Source: Actinomycetota bacterium (lineage in GTDB: Bacteria > Actinomycetota > Actinomycetes > Nanopelagicales > Nanopelagicaceae). Taken from it: 14,550 nt of DNA. A program made the position numbers and the translations under genes. The notes below the pieces were generated by a model that was not told the DNA's origin, ran no database searches, and was given only the letters and a program-made list of their open reading frames with translations. Of the stretch, positions 13,988 through 14,550 are shown piece after piece (within the stretch, counting starts at the first letter, position 1; the number at the start of each line of letters is the position of its first letter). The stretch lies in assembly GCA_005787645.1 (NCBI GenBank), contig SYAM01000017.1, positions 1 to 14,550 of the forward strand. Reading direction: 5' to 3'.

Positions 13988-14550
13988 ATGTCCAAAGTCA
14001 TGGCCTCGCTTCCCAAAGGAGAGCGAGTAGGTATCGCTTTCTCTGGTGGTCTCGATACCTCAGTCGCAGTTGCTTGGATGCGCGCTAACGGTGCAATTCC
14101 ATGTGCCTACACAGCAGATTTAGGTCAGTATGACGAACCGAATATCGATTCTGTCCCCGGTCGCGCGAAAGAGTACGGCGCGGAGATTGCGAAGCTTATT
14201 GACTGTAAAAATTTCCTCGTAGAGGAAGGGTTAGCAGCAATTTCATGTGGAGCCTTCCATATTCGTACGGGTGGTAAGCAGTACTTCAACACCACGCCAT
14301 TGGGGCGCGCAGTCACCGGAACTTTGCTAGTGCGGGCGATGCTCGATGATCAAGTATCAATATGGGGAGAGGCCTTGAAAATCGAACGCGCCGATCGGCA
14401 TACTGCCTGGTCTGAACCGAGGATTGCCATGCATGACATTCATTGCTGTGTTCCCAATTGCCACACCAGACCCTATGCTCCGGCCGGCACCCAGTCTCTG
14501 TGCAAAGACCACTTCTTGAACTTTCTCACCTGGCGCCGCAGGCGAGGCCC
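13988..14550 (+). CDS. argG: Argininosuccinate synthase N-terminus; homology ends near 14370
   Basis: ArgG joins citrulline and aspartate using ATP, the penultimate step of arginine synthesis. The first 127 residues match the long, E. coli-like ArgG type: the ATP-binding P-loop-like IAFSGGLDTSVAVAWMR, AYTADLGQYDE, EYGAEIAKLIDCKN, CGAFHIRTGG and YFNTTPLGRAVTGTLLVRAM, up to SIWG. The expected next residues are DGSTYKGNDIERF. Here they are replaced by Glu and then an unrelated sequence, although the frame stays open for 60 more codons to the window edge. As it stands the product would lack most of the citrulline and aspartate sites (a normal length is about 440 residues) and could not work. The 5' part is divergent from the four-helix membrane protein gene. 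The argG identity of 13988-14370 is near certain; what follows is not ArgG. Confidence 0.9.
   Translation, partial: MSKVMASLPKGERVGIAFSGGLDTSVAVAWMRANGAIPCAYTADLGQYDEPNIDSVPGRAKEYGAEIAKLIDCKNFLVEEGLAAISCGAFHIRTGGKQYFNTTPLGRAVTGTLLVRAMLDDQVSIWGEALKIERADRHTAWSEPRIAMHDIHCCVPNCHTRPYAPAGTQSLCKDHFLNFLTWRRRRG
14419..14423 (+). promoter_or_regulatory. Shine-Dalgarno site of the Cys/His-rich frame
   Basis: GAGGA is followed five bases later by the ATG at 14429. It lies in frame inside the argG continuation, supporting the view that a separate gene begins here. Confidence 0.45.
14429..14550 (+). CDS. Start of a small Cys/His-rich, zinc-finger-like protein (3' truncated)
   Basis: The frame begins at ATG with GAGGA five bases upstream and runs off the window after 40 complete codons. 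The peptide MHDIHCCVPNCHTRPYAP... continues to LCKDHFLNFLTWRRRRGP. Its spacing is C-x3-C-x13-C-x2-H followed by an aromatic and Arg-rich helix, the general look of a small zinc-binding, nucleic-acid-binding module such as those in phage or HNH-type proteins and some bacterial hypotheticals. I could not place the family. It happens to share the argG reading frame, but its own start signal and the GC shift suggest it belongs to a different source sequence. Confidence that it is coding is moderate; function is unknown. Confidence 0.5.
   Translation, partial: MHDIHCCVPNCHTRPYAPAGTQSLCKDHFLNFLTWRRRRG

Larger units (their letters stand above)
14371..14550. other. Foreign-looking tail after the argG break
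   Basis: By hand count this 180-bp stretch is about 58% GC against about 51% in the preceding 210 bp of argG. The invariant Asp codon after WG reads GAG, so the join is probably within a few bases of 14370. The stretch contains a separate start with a Shine-Dalgarno at 14419-14423. An assembly chimera at a contig end is the leading explanation; a true rearrangement or insertion is possible. Confidence 0.7.

Noticed and set aside
14325..14375. Group II intron start GTGCG at about 14330
   Set aside because: Those bases encode the conserved ArgG segment LVRAM, so the gene is still intact there.
14365..14550. Intein in ArgG
   Set aside because: The sequence after the break starts Glu-Ala-Leu, without the Cys or Ser (or typical block A) start of an intein. 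The residue expected right after the insertion would be Asp or Gly, not Cys, Ser or Thr.
1..14550. CRISPR array, tRNA, rRNA, transposase or defence genes
   Set aside because: None was seen by eye on either strand; no regularly spaced repeats, cloverleaf-like sequences or recombinase motifs were found.

Overview
The window looks like a compact, mid-GC actinobacterial chromosome segment (about 45-50% GC by spot counts). The best taxonomic markers are at the left end. A PdtaS-type sensor histidine kinase gene runs tail-to-tail into a WhiB1-type iron-sulfur protein gene, an arrangement also known in Mycobacterium tuberculosis (Rv3220c/Rv3219), and WhiB proteins are essentially restricted to Actinobacteria and their phages. 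The modest GC, near-absent intergenic space and many apparently leaderless starts suggest a streamlined, possibly freshwater planktonic lineage. That last point is inference.

Layout. Positions 1-1508 hold the 3' part of pdtaS (+) and whiB1 (-), overlapping by 10 bp. A 185-bp divergent control region follows. From 1694 to 6994 a tight co-directional run encodes MsrA, MsrB, a TerC-family membrane protein, a short-chain dehydrogenase, a MalY/PatB-type C-S lyase/aminotransferase and a PYROXD2-like FAD oxidoreductase. Most junctions in it overlap or are a few bases apart. A trans-sulfuration PLP enzyme (7007-8080) follows in the same direction, behind its own apparent promoter. The run thus combines repair of oxidised methionine, metal homeostasis and sulfur amino-acid chemistry. 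From 8084 onward genes alternate in direction: a D-lactate/glycolate dehydrogenase-type FAD enzyme (-), a small membrane protein (+), a galactose-mutarotase-like protein (-), a methyltransferase with a PCCHH motif (+), protoheme IX farnesyltransferase CtaB (+), a four-helix membrane protein (-) and the start of argininosuccinate synthase argG (+).

Two features stand out. First, seven genes lacking a usable Shine-Dalgarno sequence or translational coupling all carry a TANNNT hexamer exactly 6-7 nt before the start codon, the layout expected of leaderless transcripts whose transcription begins at the start codon. Second, argG loses its family similarity abruptly at about 14370, inside its most conserved motif. 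The last 180 bases are richer in GC and contain an independent Cys/His-rich reading frame with its own Shine-Dalgarno sequence. This is most likely a contig chimera, less likely a real insertion or rearrangement.

I saw no tRNA, rRNA, CRISPR, transposase or convincing intrinsic terminator. No stretch over 300 bases lacks a gene. I did not find a convincing new defence or mobile system here.
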